Below are positions 19,942-29,972 of a DNA stretch of 64,000 bases, piece by piece. The stretch is from NCBI GenBank assembly GCA_965246915.1, contig CBDFGB010000001.1, positions 1-64,000 of the forward strand, given 5' to 3'. Below the pieces are notes generated by a model. That model did no database searches and was not told where the DNA came from. It worked only from the letters and a program-made list of their open reading frames with translations. The first letter of the stretch is position 1; every line of letters starts with the position of its first letter. The position numbers and the translations under genes were made by a program. The stretch is from CAVRQM01 sp965246915 (GTDB lineage Bacteria; Pseudomonadota; Alphaproteobacteria; Acetobacterales; Acetobacteraceae).

Positions 19942-20493
19942 TCAGGCCCGTTCGTATCGAATACGCAACAAAATAGACACGCCAAGACGCGAGTGGCAAT
20001 CCCGCGAAAGAAGTGGAGCGGACCATATTGGCGCGGTGGCGTTCGGAGAGCGCCGTCGGTCGGATCCGCATGTGGCCAACGGTGGCGCGATCCGGGCCGG
20101 CGATGCCGCATCCGGCGTCACGGTGGGCATCGGGCGGTCGCCGGGATCATCCGATTCTGAGCCTGGGAGGGCGGCGGGGCGGGGATCCCGATCGCGTCCG
20201 CGACGGTTCTTCCGGTCGGGCGGCTCGGCGGGCGGGGCCATTGCCCGAAGGAGTGGATCGGCGACCGCGTCGGGCGATGGCGGGCGGATATCCAAATTTG
20301 CCAGCCCCGCTATGACGCTGTCGAAGACTGCGCGCACGCGGCGCAACTCTGGCCCGAACAGGAGCAGCAGAGGGGCCAGATACCATCTGCGCCGCAGTTC
20401 CGCTTCGATATCGCGGTAAAGCCCGTCCAGGATCTCGGCAAGTCGGTGGACCGGTCCGGAGGCAGGCGCGTAGAGGGTTGGGGAACTTGCCAC
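19942..20493 (-). CDS. Hypothetical protein
   Basis: A 183-codon frame. The first ~70 residues (HRLAEILDGLYRDIEAELRR, then LLLLFGPELRRVRAVFDSVI) resemble a short helical protein I recall as common in Acetobacteraceae. From about residue 90 it becomes Arg/Pro-rich and low in complexity, so the coding part may be shorter or the tail may be non-functional. It is convergent with the dehydrogenase that ends 3 bp away. No function can be given. Confidence 0.45.
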   Translation of the reverse strand: MASSPTLYAPASGPVHRLAEILDGLYRDIEAELRRRWYLAPLLLLFGPELRRVRAVFDSVIAGLANLDIRPPSPDAVADPLLRAMAPPAEPPDRKNRRGRDRDPRPAALPGSESDDPGDRPMPTVTPDAASPARIAPPLATCGSDRRRSPNATAPIWSAPLLSRDCHSRLGVSILLRIRYERA

Positions 20494-20883
20494 CCTCGGA
20501 ACTTACGTTAAGTGGCACGCTTTGTCAAACCGAATCCGACTTGCTCGCGACTGATTTGCGACCAGCCTGGAAAATCGCCCGCGGCGGCGAGAGTCGGCCA
20601 TCCGCGTCCCATCTCATGTCATGTCATGTCATGTCTCGTCTTGGATGGGCCGTCGGCGGTTGGGCCGCCTATAAAGACGGACAAGATCGTCTCCGCGCGC
20701 GCACCGGCCGGTCCGCCTCGATCGTGGGTCTTCACGTCAGCGCCATCGTGGAGCGGTCCGCGCGTATCTGGGTTGTGTCTCCGCGCAGCGCATGAAACGC
20801 TGCTCACATCGTGGTCACGAGTCCGCAATCCGCCTGAAGTTCGATTTTCTTGTGCTGCGATCAGCAACTAAACGGAGTCTAAA
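20494..20883. other. Intergenic region upstream of the BNR protein gene
   Basis: 390 bp without a recognised gene. It lies between the divergent hypothetical gene (start at 20493) and the BNR/sialidase-like gene. It contains a TCATG tandem repeat (20614-20635) and an RBS AACGGAG just before the ATG at 20884. No promoter was clearly identified. Confidence 0.5.
20614..20635. repeat. TCATG tandem repeat
   Basis: Four perfect copies of the pentamer TCATG plus TC, 250 bp upstream of the BNR protein gene. Simple short tandem repeats of this kind can slip in length. Confidence 0.85.
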
Positions 20884-22620
20884 ATGACGCCAATCCGGAT
20901 GCACATGCGCGGCGCGCGCGCAACGCTTATGACCAGTTGCGCCACACTCGCCGGGTTATGCGCGCTCGCGCAGCCCGTCTCCGCGCAGATCCCGACGTCG
21001 GAGCCGCTGGTGGTCGTCGCCAACACCGATCTGTTCGCGACGTGCACCGCCGACCACGTGTCGAGCCAGCCGGGAACGAACTACCCGAATACCCACATGG
21101 AGCCGAACCTCGCGATCAATCCGGCCAATGCGAAAAACATGGTCGTCGGGTTCCACATGGACCGCTGGTCGAATGGCGGCGCGCGCGGGATGGGCGGGGC
21201 CTATACGTTCGATGGCGGCAAGACGTGGAAGCCGACCAGCACGCCGAACGTGACGCAATGCCAGGGCGGCTTCTGGCCCCGCTCCTCGGACCCGTGGATC
21301 AGCTTCTCGCCGGACGGCACGTCCTATTACTCCGCGCTGACGACCGAAACGCTCGAGAATCCGAACTTGTTCGGGCGCAGCGCGCAGGTCGTCAGCCAGT
21401 CGCTCGACGGCGGCGTCACATGGTATCCGCCGACCACGCTCGTCTATACCGCTTCGTCACTCGACGACACGCAGCCGCAGACCTTGCACGACAAAAACTC
21501 CGTCACCGCCGATCCCGCCAATTCGAAGCTCGCCTATGTCGTGTGGGACAAGCTCACCAGCTACACACCGGGCTTCATCTTCCCCGACGACAAGGGCGGG
21601 GGTGAGGGCGACGCCTCAGGAAGTGCGAAAGCCGCCGCCGCGACCGACCATGACGGCGTATCGATCGCCCGCCGCCTGCGCGACGCCGCTCGGCAGCGCA
21701 ACGCACGTGGCGCGCTGAGCGCGCAGGCCGCCCCGGCGTTTCCGACCTACGTCACCGGCCCGACCCTGTTCGCCCGTACGTTCAACCACGGCTATACCTG
21801 GGAGCCCGCGAAAGTCATTTACGACCCGGGCAGCAACAACCAGACGATCGGCAATCAGATCGTCACCTTGCCGGACGGTCGTCTCGCCGATTTCTTCGTG
21901 CAAATCAACGATCTGACGGGCGCGCAGTCGATCGGCTACGTCGCGTCGAGCGACAAGGGCAAGACCTGGAGCAAACCCTATTTCGTGCATGTGGCGGTCA
22001 CCTCGGGCGCCGTCACGCCGAACAAGCAGGAGGGCATCCGCTCCGCCGACATCCTGTTCTCGGTCACCGTCGATTCGATCAACGGCGTGATTTATCTCGC
22101 CTGGGAGGACACGCGCTTCAGCGGCAACAACGAGATCGCCGTCGCCTACTCGCAAGACGCGTATTCCTGGACGAGCCCATTCCGTGTGAACCAGACGCCG
22201 CGCAACCCGACGCATCCGCTGTTCCAGCAGGCGCTCATACCGACCGTCGTCACCACGGATGACGGCACGGCGGTCGTGACGTACTACGATTTCCGCCGCG
22301 ACACGGTCGGCGCGTCGACCGATGCCACCGATTACTGGGCCGTCGCCTGCAATCCGTTCGTCGATCCGGACGGCTGCACCACCAATTACAGCTGGCATCG
22401 CGAGGTGAAGCTCACGGTCAATTCGTTCGACTACAATCTCGCGCCGGTCGCCAACGGGCATTTCCTTGGCGACTACATGGGCCTGAAGGCGGTGGGACAG
22501 AAAGTCTATCCGGTGTTCGGACAGTCCAACTCGCTCAACAAGACGACGCTGTACATGCGCCCGATCAACGTGCCGGTGTCCGGCGCGCCGAGGAAGAAGA
22601 CGCTTTTGTCGGTGAACTGA
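20884..22620 (+). CDS. Exported BNR-repeat (sialidase-fold) beta-propeller protein
   Basis: A 578-residue exported protein with an N-terminal signal peptide (LCALAQPVSAQ, cleavage near residue 35). Asp-box (BNR) motifs are visible: TFDGGKTW, SLDGGVTW and SSDKGKTW, as in exo-alpha-sialidase propellers. Residues ~240-285 form a low-complexity, Gly/Ser/Ala- and Arg-rich insert between blades. No catalytic Arg triad or Tyr/Glu pair could be confirmed, so it may be a glycan-binding or other propeller protein rather than a sialidase. Stands alone. Confidence 0.75.
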   Translation: MTPIRMHMRGARATLMTSCATLAGLCALAQPVSAQIPTSEPLVVVANTDLFATCTADHVSSQPGTNYPNTHMEPNLAINPANAKNMVVGFHMDRWSNGGARGMGGAYTFDGGKTWKPTSTPNVTQCQGGFWPRSSDPWISFSPDGTSYYSALTTETLENPNLFGRSAQVVSQSLDGGVTWYPPTTLVYTASSLDDTQPQTLHDKNSVTADPANSKLAYVVWDKLTSYTPGFIFPDDKGGGEGDASGSAKAAAATDHDGVSIARRLRDAARQRNARGALSAQAAPAFPTYVTGPTLFARTFNHGYTWEPAKVIYDPGSNNQTIGNQIVTLPDGRLADFFVQINDLTGAQSIGYVASSDKGKTWSKPYFVHVAVTSGAVTPNKQEGIRSADILFSVTVDSINGVIYLAWEDTRFSGNNEIAVAYSQDAYSWTSPFRVNQTPRNPTHPLFQQALIPTVVTTDDGTAVVTYYDFRRDTVGASTDATDYWAVACNPFVDPDGCTTNYSWHREVKLTVNSFDYNLAPVANGHFLGDYMGLKAVGQKVYPVFGQSNSLNKTTLYMRPINVPVSGAPRKKTLLSVN

Positions 22621-22655
22621 GGGCCAACGACCGTCGAGTCGCCATCGTGTGGTTC

Positions 22656-22688
22656 GGGCCGGGACGAGGGATCGTCCCAGCCCTTGTC
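22656..22688 (+). terminator. Possible terminator hairpin after BNR protein gene
   Basis: A 12-bp stem with one C·A mismatch (22656-22667 with 22672-22683) and a GGGA loop, 36 bp after the stop, followed by TTGTC. The U-tract is poor. Confidence 0.4.
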
Positions 22689-22753
22689 GTGAAGGCAGGC
22701 GCGAAATCGGGGCGCCGCGGGCTGACGATGATGCGACGTGGGGGGAACGCCGT

Positions 22754-23110
22754 TCAGCACCGGGAATGCGTCAGGATATTGATCAAACGGCCGAACGGAT
22801 CGCGCACGTAGAAGCGCCGCACGCCCCAGGGCTCGACAACCGGTCCATATTCGACATGCAGGCTGGCAGCCACCACGCGAGCGTGCACCGCGTCCAGGTC
22901 GTCAACCTCGACGGACACGTCGGGAACCGAGGTGCCGGACCCGCCCTGGGAGAGGATGCTGATTTGCGGCGTCATGGTCCCCTCGCCCGCGAAGGTGACG
23001 ATCCAGCCTTGGTCCATGACGATTCGTAATCCGAGGATGTCGACATAGAAGGCGTGCGCGCGTTCGATGTCGGGTGCCGCGACGTTGGCCACGATACGGG
23101 TAACGGCCAT
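22754..23110 (-). CDS. VOC family (glyoxalase-like) protein
   Basis: A 118-residue single VOC (vicinal oxygen chelate) domain. It shows the paired beta-alpha-beta-beta-beta pattern: IVANVAAPDIERAHAFYVDIL at the start, then VEVDDLDAVHARVV and RRFYVRDPFGRLINILTH at the end. The Glu/His-type metal ligands are not clearly all present. Family members are dioxygenases, glyoxalases or antibiotic-binding proteins. The ATG at 23110 follows GAGGAGGAA; the longer frame from 23260 lacks homology. Confidence 0.8.
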   Translation of the reverse strand: MAVTRIVANVAAPDIERAHAFYVDILGLRIVMDQGWIVTFAGEGTMTPQISILSQGGSGTSVPDVSVEVDDLDAVHARVVAASLHVEYGPVVEPWGVRRFYVRDPFGRLINILTHSRC

Positions 23111-23256
23111 CCGTTCCTCCTCCCTGATTTTCGTTACGAAATGCGATCGCCCGTCGTCGCACTGCGGAATGACAAAACGCGAGGTGAGCGTGCTTACGCT
23201 GCCGTGCGCGGTCCGCGATGGCGGGACACGAAACCATCCAGGACCGTCGGGCGGGT

Positions 23257-23421
23257 TCAAAAATTTGTCGCTTTGAGCCGGCCGAGCGCGGCGTAGTCGA
23301 TATCGACTACGCCGCGCTCGGCCGCGAGACCCAACACGCCAAGTGTCCTGGTAACGATAAGTCCTCGGGAGCGCGCTACCGTGACGCCGGCGCGATCATC
23401 CATGTGCATAAGATCGGTCCG
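23257..23421 (-). pseudogene. Remnant of a DUF3368 (PIN-like) toxin gene
   Basis: On the minus strand a ~50-codon frame ends at a TGA (23257-23259). Its reading (LMHMDDRAGVTVARSRGL, then TLGVLGLAAERGVVDI and GRLKATNF) matches, as I recall the family, the C-terminal half of DUF3368 PIN-like proteins, usually paired with a UPF0175 antitoxin. The N-terminal half is absent and an in-frame stop lies at 23449-23451, so it looks truncated. It carries the 46-bp palindrome described below. Confidence 0.55.
23279..23324. repeat. 46-bp perfect palindrome
   Basis: Positions 23279-23324 are exactly self-complementary, centred between 23301 and 23302 (GTCGAT|ATCGAC). No loop is needed, so it can extrude as a cruciform or bind a dimer. 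It lies inside the DUF3368-like remnant. Confidence 0.95.
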
Positions 23422-23525
23422 AGGAGATTGCGCAACTCGGGGTCTGGATCACCACACTCCTGGCCGGTCGAAAGCACGAAATTCTCTGCATGCGATGGGT
23501 GAGGCGCATTTGCGAGATGGCGCCG

Positions 23526-24674
23526 TTATCTGACAAGGTTCGGCAACACCGCATCAAGGACCAGCCGGCCCGCTTGCGTCGCGCACATCCAACCGCCGCG
23601 GTGCGTGACGTGACCCGCGTCGATCGCCTCAGCCAGCCCCTCCGGGTCCACGGCGTCCTCAATCGGCATGCCGGTCCGGGCGAGAAACCGCGTCTCGTCG
23701 ATGCCCTCGGCCAGTCGCAACCCCATCAGGAGCATCTCGCGCGCGCGTTCCCGGGGCGGCAAATCCTCTTCGTCCGTCGAGCCATGGCCGTTTGCCTCGA
23801 CACGCTCGGCCCACGGTTCGGGCGCGCGATGACGCCGCGTGGCGACGAGGCTCCCGGCGAAGCTGAGCCGCCCATGCGCCCCCGGCCCGATCCCGGCATA
23901 GTCGCCATAGCGCCAATACGCGAGATTGTGCCGGCTTTCCGCGCCGAGCGCCGCGTAGTTGCTGATTTCGTAGGCGGACAGGCCGAATTTGTCCGCTTCC
24001 TCCGCCGTCGCCTGGTACATCGCCGCCTGCGTGTCGTCGTCGGGCAAGGTCAGACGTCCCTGCCGATGCAGCGCCGCGAACTGTGTCCCCGGCTCGATAG
24101 TGAGCTGATACAACGACAGATGATCCGCGGCGATCGCCAGCGCGTCGCGCAACTCCGCCCGCCATGCCGCCTCGGTCTGCTCCGGCCGGGCGTAGATCAG
24201 GTCGAAGCTGATGCGCGGGAAGATGTTTCGCGCGAGTTCCAGGGCGGCGACCGCCTCGGCCGCGCTGTGCCCCCGCCCGAGGCCGCGCAGCGCGACATCA
24301 TCGAGGGCCTGCACGCCGAGCGAAATGCGGTTCACGCCCGCATCGCGGAACGCCGCGAGACGCCCGGCCTCCACGCTGGTCGGGTTGGCCTCCAGCGTGA
24401 CCTCAAGATCCTCCGTCGGCGCGAACAGGCGTCGCGCGTCGTCGATCAGCGCGGCGGCGGTGGCCGGATCCATCAGACTCGGCGTGCCGCCACCGAAGAA
24501 GATCGAGGTAAGCGGCCGGCGGCCGAGCCGGGCTGCCTCCCACGCCAGTTCGTGGCGCAGGGCGGCGGCGAACCGGGTCTGGTCGATCCGCTCGCGCACG
24601 TGGCTGTTGAAGTCGCAATACGGACATTTCTGCAGACAAAACGGCCAGTGGATGTAGAGGGCGAGCGGTTCCAT
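23526..24674 (-). CDS. hemW: Radical SAM heme chaperone HemW
   Basis: A 382-residue radical SAM protein. The [4Fe-4S] motif CLQKCPYC (C13, C17, C20) opens the sequence, followed by SIFFGGGTPSLM and ISLGVQALDD. The C-terminal region is the HemW type (AYEISNYAALGAESRHNLAYW), not HemN. HemW binds heme and delivers it to respiratory proteins. It is often near rph and rdgB in Alphaproteobacteria; here mntR/mntH and an acyl-CoA ligase lie between. Confidence 0.88.
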   Translation of the reverse strand: MEPLALYIHWPFCLQKCPYCDFNSHVRERIDQTRFAAALRHELAWEAARLGRRPLTSIFFGGGTPSLMDPATAAALIDDARRLFAPTEDLEVTLEANPTSVEAGRLAAFRDAGVNRISLGVQALDDVALRGLGRGHSAAEAVAALELARNIFPRISFDLIYARPEQTEAAWRAELRDALAIAADHLSLYQLTIEPGTQFAALHRQGRLTLPDDDTQAAMYQATAEEADKFGLSAYEISNYAALGAESRHNLAYWRYGDYAGIGPGAHGRLSFAGSLVATRRHRAPEPWAERVEANGHGSTDEEDLPPRERAREMLLMGLRLAEGIDETRFLARTGMPIEDAVDPEGLAEAIDAGHVTHRGGWMCATQAGRLVLDAVLPNLVR

Positions 24675-24761
24675 GCGAGAGATATAAGGGCTGTCGAGGG
24701 AGCCGCGGATCTGATCGGAGTCGCGAGCGACCGTGGCGTCGGTGCTTGCGCTGCCCGTGGG

Positions 24762-26399
<1,638 letters not shown>

Positions 26400-26422
26400 G
26401 GGCCGCCCTCCCCCAGGTCGCC

Positions 26423-26884
26423 TTATTGACGCTTATTCTCCGACATCGCGCGTCGAAACGCGGTCAGGGTCTCGTCGCTCACATGGTGCTCGATGCCCTC
26501 CGCGTCGATGCGCGCCGTCTCCGCGCCGACGCCGAGGGAGAGCAGGAAACTCTCCACGGTCTGATGCCGCTCGCGGCTTTCCTCGGCCATGCCGCGGCCG
26601 AGTTCGGTCAGGAACACGCCGCGATAGCGCTTCTGCACGACCAGGCCCTCGGCGATGAGGCGACGCAGCGCCTTCGCCACGGTCGGCTGCGCGACCCCGA
26701 GACGGGCGGCGATGTCCACTTGCCGCGCCTCGCCGCCGTCGGCGATCAGGTCGCCGATCAGCTCGACATAGTCCTCGACCAGCGCATTGCGGCGCGCGGC
26801 CCGGGTGTGGCGGAACCCCTCCGACTCGGTTCCGGCGTCCAGCAGCCGCGAGGCTTGCGGCGGTGCATTCGCCCTGGGTGGCAC
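26423..26884 (-). CDS. mntR: Manganese-responsive regulator MntR
   Basis: A 153-residue DtxR/MntR-family metalloregulator. The winged helix-turn-helix reads DIAARLGVAQPTVAKALRRL, the metal-binding region includes EESRERHQTVESFLLSLGV and DAEGIEHHVSDET. The GTG at 26884 is chosen because it gives the usual family length; an upstream ATG at 26998 would overlap the candidate operator. It represses mntH when Mn2+ is replete. The divergent mntH gene starts at 27085. Confidence 0.88.
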   Translation of the reverse strand: MPPRANAPPQASRLLDAGTESEGFRHTRAARRNALVEDYVELIGDLIADGGEARQVDIAARLGVAQPTVAKALRRLIAEGLVVQKRYRGVFLTELGRGMAEESRERHQTVESFLLSLGVGAETARIDAEGIEHHVSDETLTAFRRAMSENKRQ

Positions 26885-26982
26885 GACGACTCGATCCCCC
26901 GACCGCCTTTTCCGTCGGATAGCACAGCCTCGGTTTGTTGACCCAGCGCCGCGTGACAGACCAGCGATGTCGCGGCTGTGAG

Positions 26983-27000
26983 ATATAGCCGATTGCATAT
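26983..27000. promoter_or_regulatory. Candidate MntR operator
   Basis: Imperfect inverted repeat ATATAGC-N5-GCATAT in the divergent mntR-mntH region. The half-site resembles the A/T-rich, GC-ended MntR box. Assignment rests on position only. Confidence 0.35.
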
Positions 27001-27040
27001 TCCCTAGCTGCGTATGTATTCTATGGTGCGGTCTTCGCCC

Positions 27041-27085
27041 GACTGGAGCTTTTCCGACTGGAGCTTTTCCGCCTGGAGCATTTGA
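27041..27085 (+). repeat. 15-bp tandem repeat in the mntH leader
   Basis: Two perfect copies of GACTGGAGCTTTTCC (27041-27055, 27056-27070) and a third degenerate copy (27071-27085, GCCTGGAGCATTTGA) that runs into the ATG at 27085. Each copy contains a GGAG RBS-like core; only the last is correctly spaced (about 6-7 bases). Confidence 0.85.
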
Positions 27086-28443
27086 TGCCGGACACGCCTA
27101 TCGCGCTCGACGAAAAGCCGGCCTGGATGTTTGCCGGGCCTGGCGGACGGGCCAGTCTTTCGGAGGTCCATGGCACGATCGCCGTTCCGCAGGGCGGCCT
27201 CTGGCTGCGGCGGTTCTTCGCCTTCGCCGGGCCCGGCTACATGGTCTCGGTCGGCTATATGGACCCCGGCAACTGGGCGACCGACATCGCCGGCGGATCG
27301 AGGTTCGGCTACACTCTGCTGTCGGTCATCCTGCTGTCGAACCTGATGGCGATCCTGCTGCAGGCGCTGTCCGCGCGGCTCGGCATCGCCACCGGCCGCG
27401 ATTTGGCGCAGGCCTGCCGCGACAGCTACTCCCGCCCCGTCAACATCGTCCTGTGGCTCGCCTGCGAGATCGCGATCATCGCCTGCGACCTCGCCGAGGT
27501 CATCGGCACCGCGATCGCGCTGCAATTGCTGTTCGGCATTCCGCTGATCGCCGGCGCGCTGATCACCGCACTCGATGCGTTCCTGCTGCTGCTGCTGATG
27601 AACCGGGGATTTCGCTTCCTGGAGGCGTTCATCGTGGCGCTGCTCGCGGTCATCGCGGTGTGCTTCGGCATCCAGATCGCAGCCGCCTCGCCGCCGGTCG
27701 CGGCCCTGCTCGGCGGGTTCGTGCCGTCGCGCGAGATCGTGACGAACCCGGCGATTCTGTACCTCGCGATCGGGATCGTCGGCGCCACCGTCATGCCGCA
27801 CAATTTGTATCTGCACTCGTCCATCGTGCAGACCCGCGCCTTCGACCGGACCGAGGCGGGACGGCGGCAGGCGATCACCTGGGCGACCGCCGACAGCACG
27901 ATCGCGCTCATGCTGGCGCTGTTCGTCAACGCGTCGATCCTGGTCGTCGCGGCCACGGCGTTCCATGGCAGCGGCCATACCGATGTCGTGGAGATCGGCG
28001 ACGCCTATCGCCTGCTGTCGCCGCTGTTGGGTCTCGGGATCGCCTCGGTGCTGTTCGCCGTCGCGTTGCTGGCGTCGGGCCTGAATTCCACGGTCACGGC
28101 CACTCTGGCCGGGCAGATCGTGATGGAGGGGTTCCTCCGCCTGCGACTGCCGAACTGGGCCCGGCGGCTGATCACCCGAGGCATCGCGATCGTCCCGGTG
28201 GTCGTGGTGACGGCGCTTTACGGCGAGAGCGGCACGGCCCAGCTTCTGGTGTTCAGTCAGGTGGCGCTGTCGATGCAGCTGCCGTTCGCGGTCATCCCGC
28301 TGGTGCTGTTCGTCTCCGACCGGCGGAAGATGGGAGGCTTCGTCATCCCTCGATACCTGGCGGCGCTGGCCTGGGTGGTGGCGTCGATCATCCTGATGCT
28401 GAACGCGAAGCTGCTGCTCGACACGTTCACGGCGATTGGCTGA
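27085..28443 (+). CDS. mntH: Manganese/divalent metal transporter MntH (Nramp)
   Basis: A 452-residue Nramp-family proton-coupled Mn2+/Fe2+ importer. It has the metal-site motif GYMDPGNWATDIAGGS (DPGN) in the first helix region, the MPHNLYLHSS (MPH) motif in helix 6, and about eleven hydrophobic segments. The ATG at 27085 is preferred to TTG at 27082 because it sits at the correct distance from the third GGAG repeat. Regulation by MntR is likely. Its 3' end overlaps rdgB by 17 bp in convergent orientation. Confidence 0.92.
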   Translation: MPDTPIALDEKPAWMFAGPGGRASLSEVHGTIAVPQGGLWLRRFFAFAGPGYMVSVGYMDPGNWATDIAGGSRFGYTLLSVILLSNLMAILLQALSARLGIATGRDLAQACRDSYSRPVNIVLWLACEIAIIACDLAEVIGTAIALQLLFGIPLIAGALITALDAFLLLLLMNRGFRFLEAFIVALLAVIAVCFGIQIAAASPPVAALLGGFVPSREIVTNPAILYLAIGIVGATVMPHNLYLHSSIVQTRAFDRTEAGRRQAITWATADSTIALMLALFVNASILVVAATAFHGSGHTDVVEIGDAYRLLSPLLGLGIASVLFAVALLASGLNSTVTATLAGQIVMEGFLRLRLPNWARRLITRGIAIVPVVVVTALYGESGTAQLLVFSQVALSMQLPFAVIPLVLFVSDRRKMGGFVIPRYLAALAWVVASIILMLNAKLLLDTFTAIG

Positions 28444-29041
28444 GGTCCGGCAGACACGCCGCCATGAACAGCGCGAAGGCGCGGGCGCGGTGGTTGGTGG
28501 CGTGCTTTTCGTCCGGGCTCATTTCGCCGTAGGTGCGGCTGTCGCCGTCGGGCTGGAACATCGGGTCGTAGCCGAACCCGTTCGTCCCGCGCGGCGGCCA
28601 GACCAGCACGCCGCTGCTGCGGCCCTCGAAGGTGTCCGTGGCTCCGTCCGGCCAGGCGAGGCAGAGCGTGCAGACGAAGCTCGCGCGGCGGTCGGCGGCA
28701 TCGCCGAGTTCGCGCTGCACCCGTGCCATGGCGACCGAAAACTCCCGGCCCGGTCCGGCCCAGCGCGCGGAGTAGATGCCCGGCGCGCCGCCGAGGGCCG
28801 CGACGCACAACCCGCTGTCGTCGGCCAGCGCCGCCAGCCCGGACGCGGTGGCGGCCACGGCTTTCAGGCGCGCATTGCCGGCAAAGTCGGGCTCGGTTTC
28901 CTCCGGCTCCGGCAGGCCGAGCGCGCCGGCCGAGACGGCGTCGACGCCGAATGGCGCGATAAGCGCGGCGATTTCGCGCAACTTGCCGGCGTTGTGGGTG
29001 GCGATGACCAGCCGGTCGCCGGACGCGAGCCGCCGGGTCAC
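28427..29041 (-). CDS. rdgB: RdgB/HAM1 family non-canonical purine NTP pyrophosphatase
   Basis: A 204-residue XTP/dITP diphosphatase that removes inosine/xanthosine triphosphates. Signature pieces: VIATHNAGKLREI near the start, ADDSGLCVAALGGAPGIYSA, and GFGYDPMFQPDG. The GTG at 29041 overlaps the rph stop (GTGA), so it is coupled to rph, as in many Alphaproteobacteria. It is convergent with mntH, overlapping by 17 bp. Confidence 0.92.
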   Translation of the reverse strand: MTRRLASGDRLVIATHNAGKLREIAALIAPFGVDAVSAGALGLPEPEETEPDFAGNARLKAVAATASGLAALADDSGLCVAALGGAPGIYSARWAGPGREFSVAMARVQRELGDAADRRASFVCTLCLAWPDGATDTFEGRSSGVLVWPPRGTNGFGYDPMFQPDGDSRTYGEMSPDEKHATNHRARAFALFMAACLPDLSQSP

Positions 29042-29763
29042 GCGAGCGCCGCGCGCTGCGCCTCGAACAGCCGCGCCGTGCCGAGTTTGGCGAGCGCCAT
29101 CAACTCGGCGAATTGCGCCTCGCTGAACGGGGCCTTCTCGGCCGTCCCCTGAATCTCGACAATGCCGCCGCCCTCGGTCAGCACGAAGTTCGCGTCGGCG
29201 TGCGCGTTGCTGTCCTCGTCGTAGTCGAGATCGAGCACCGCGCCCGCCTCGGTCAGGCCGCAGGAGACGGCCGCGACCTGTCCAGTGATTGGCACGGCGG
29301 CGATGACGTTCATCCGCACCGCATGGCGGAACGCGAGCGAGAGCGCCACGAACGCGCCGGTGATGGAGGCGCAGCGGGTGCCCCCATCGGCGTTCAGCAC
29401 GTCGCAATCCAGCGTCACCGCCATCTCCCCCATCGCGGCGCGGTCGACCACGGCGCGCAGGCTGCGCCCGATCAGCCGCTGGATCTCCTGCGTCCGGCCC
29501 GATTGTTTGCCGCGCGCGGCTTCGCGGTCGCCGCGCGTGTGGGTGGCGCGCGGCAGCATGCCGTACTCGGCGGTGACCCACCCGAGGCCGGTGTTGCGCA
29601 GGAACGGTGGCACTTTCGCCTCCAGGCTGGCCGCGCACAGCACTTCGGTCCGGCCCATGCGGATCAGGCAGGAGCCCTCGGCATGGTGGGAAAACCCGGT
29701 CTCGATCGAGACGCTGCGCAGCGCATCGGCGGCGCGGCCGGAGGGTCGGCCGGTTGCGGACAT
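29038..29763 (-). CDS. rph: Ribonuclease PH
   Basis: A 241-residue phosphorolytic 3'-5' exoribonuclease acting on tRNA 3' ends. It has the RNase PH N-terminus (RSVSIETGFSHHAEGSCLIR), GWVTAEYGMLPRATHTR, and the phosphate-binding region. The start is divergent from hrcA, with 209 bp between. Confidence 0.94.
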   Translation of the reverse strand: MSATGRPSGRAADALRSVSIETGFSHHAEGSCLIRMGRTEVLCAASLEAKVPPFLRNTGLGWVTAEYGMLPRATHTRGDREAARGKQSGRTQEIQRLIGRSLRAVVDRAAMGEMAVTLDCDVLNADGGTRCASITGAFVALSLAFRHAVRMNVIAAVPITGQVAAVSCGLTEAGAVLDLDYDEDSNAHADANFVLTEGGGIVEIQGTAEKAPFSEAQFAELMALAKLGTARLFEAQRAALA

Positions 29764-29972
29764 GGGCGGTCCTTGACGGTGGAGCCGCGTGCTACATCGT
29801 GGTGAGCGATGAAGGCAAACATGACAGACCAGCGGCTAGCGGGGAGCGTGACGGATGACGGGCTTCCACTCCCCTGATGTCCCAATCGATCGGGACGCGA
29901 TCCATCAGGAGCGGGTCGGTCGGATCCGTTGATGCTATACGGGCGCTCAGATCGAGGATCGACTGACGGCGA

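Noticed and set aside
27004..27978. 324-codon Asp/Arg-rich frame on the minus strand
   Set aside because: Antisense shadow of mntH with no family-like sequence or RBS.
29764..29972. Possible CIRCE element before hrcA
   Set aside because: No TTAGCACTC-N9-GAGTGCTAA match was found in the divergent region; TTGACG there has no suitably spaced -10.
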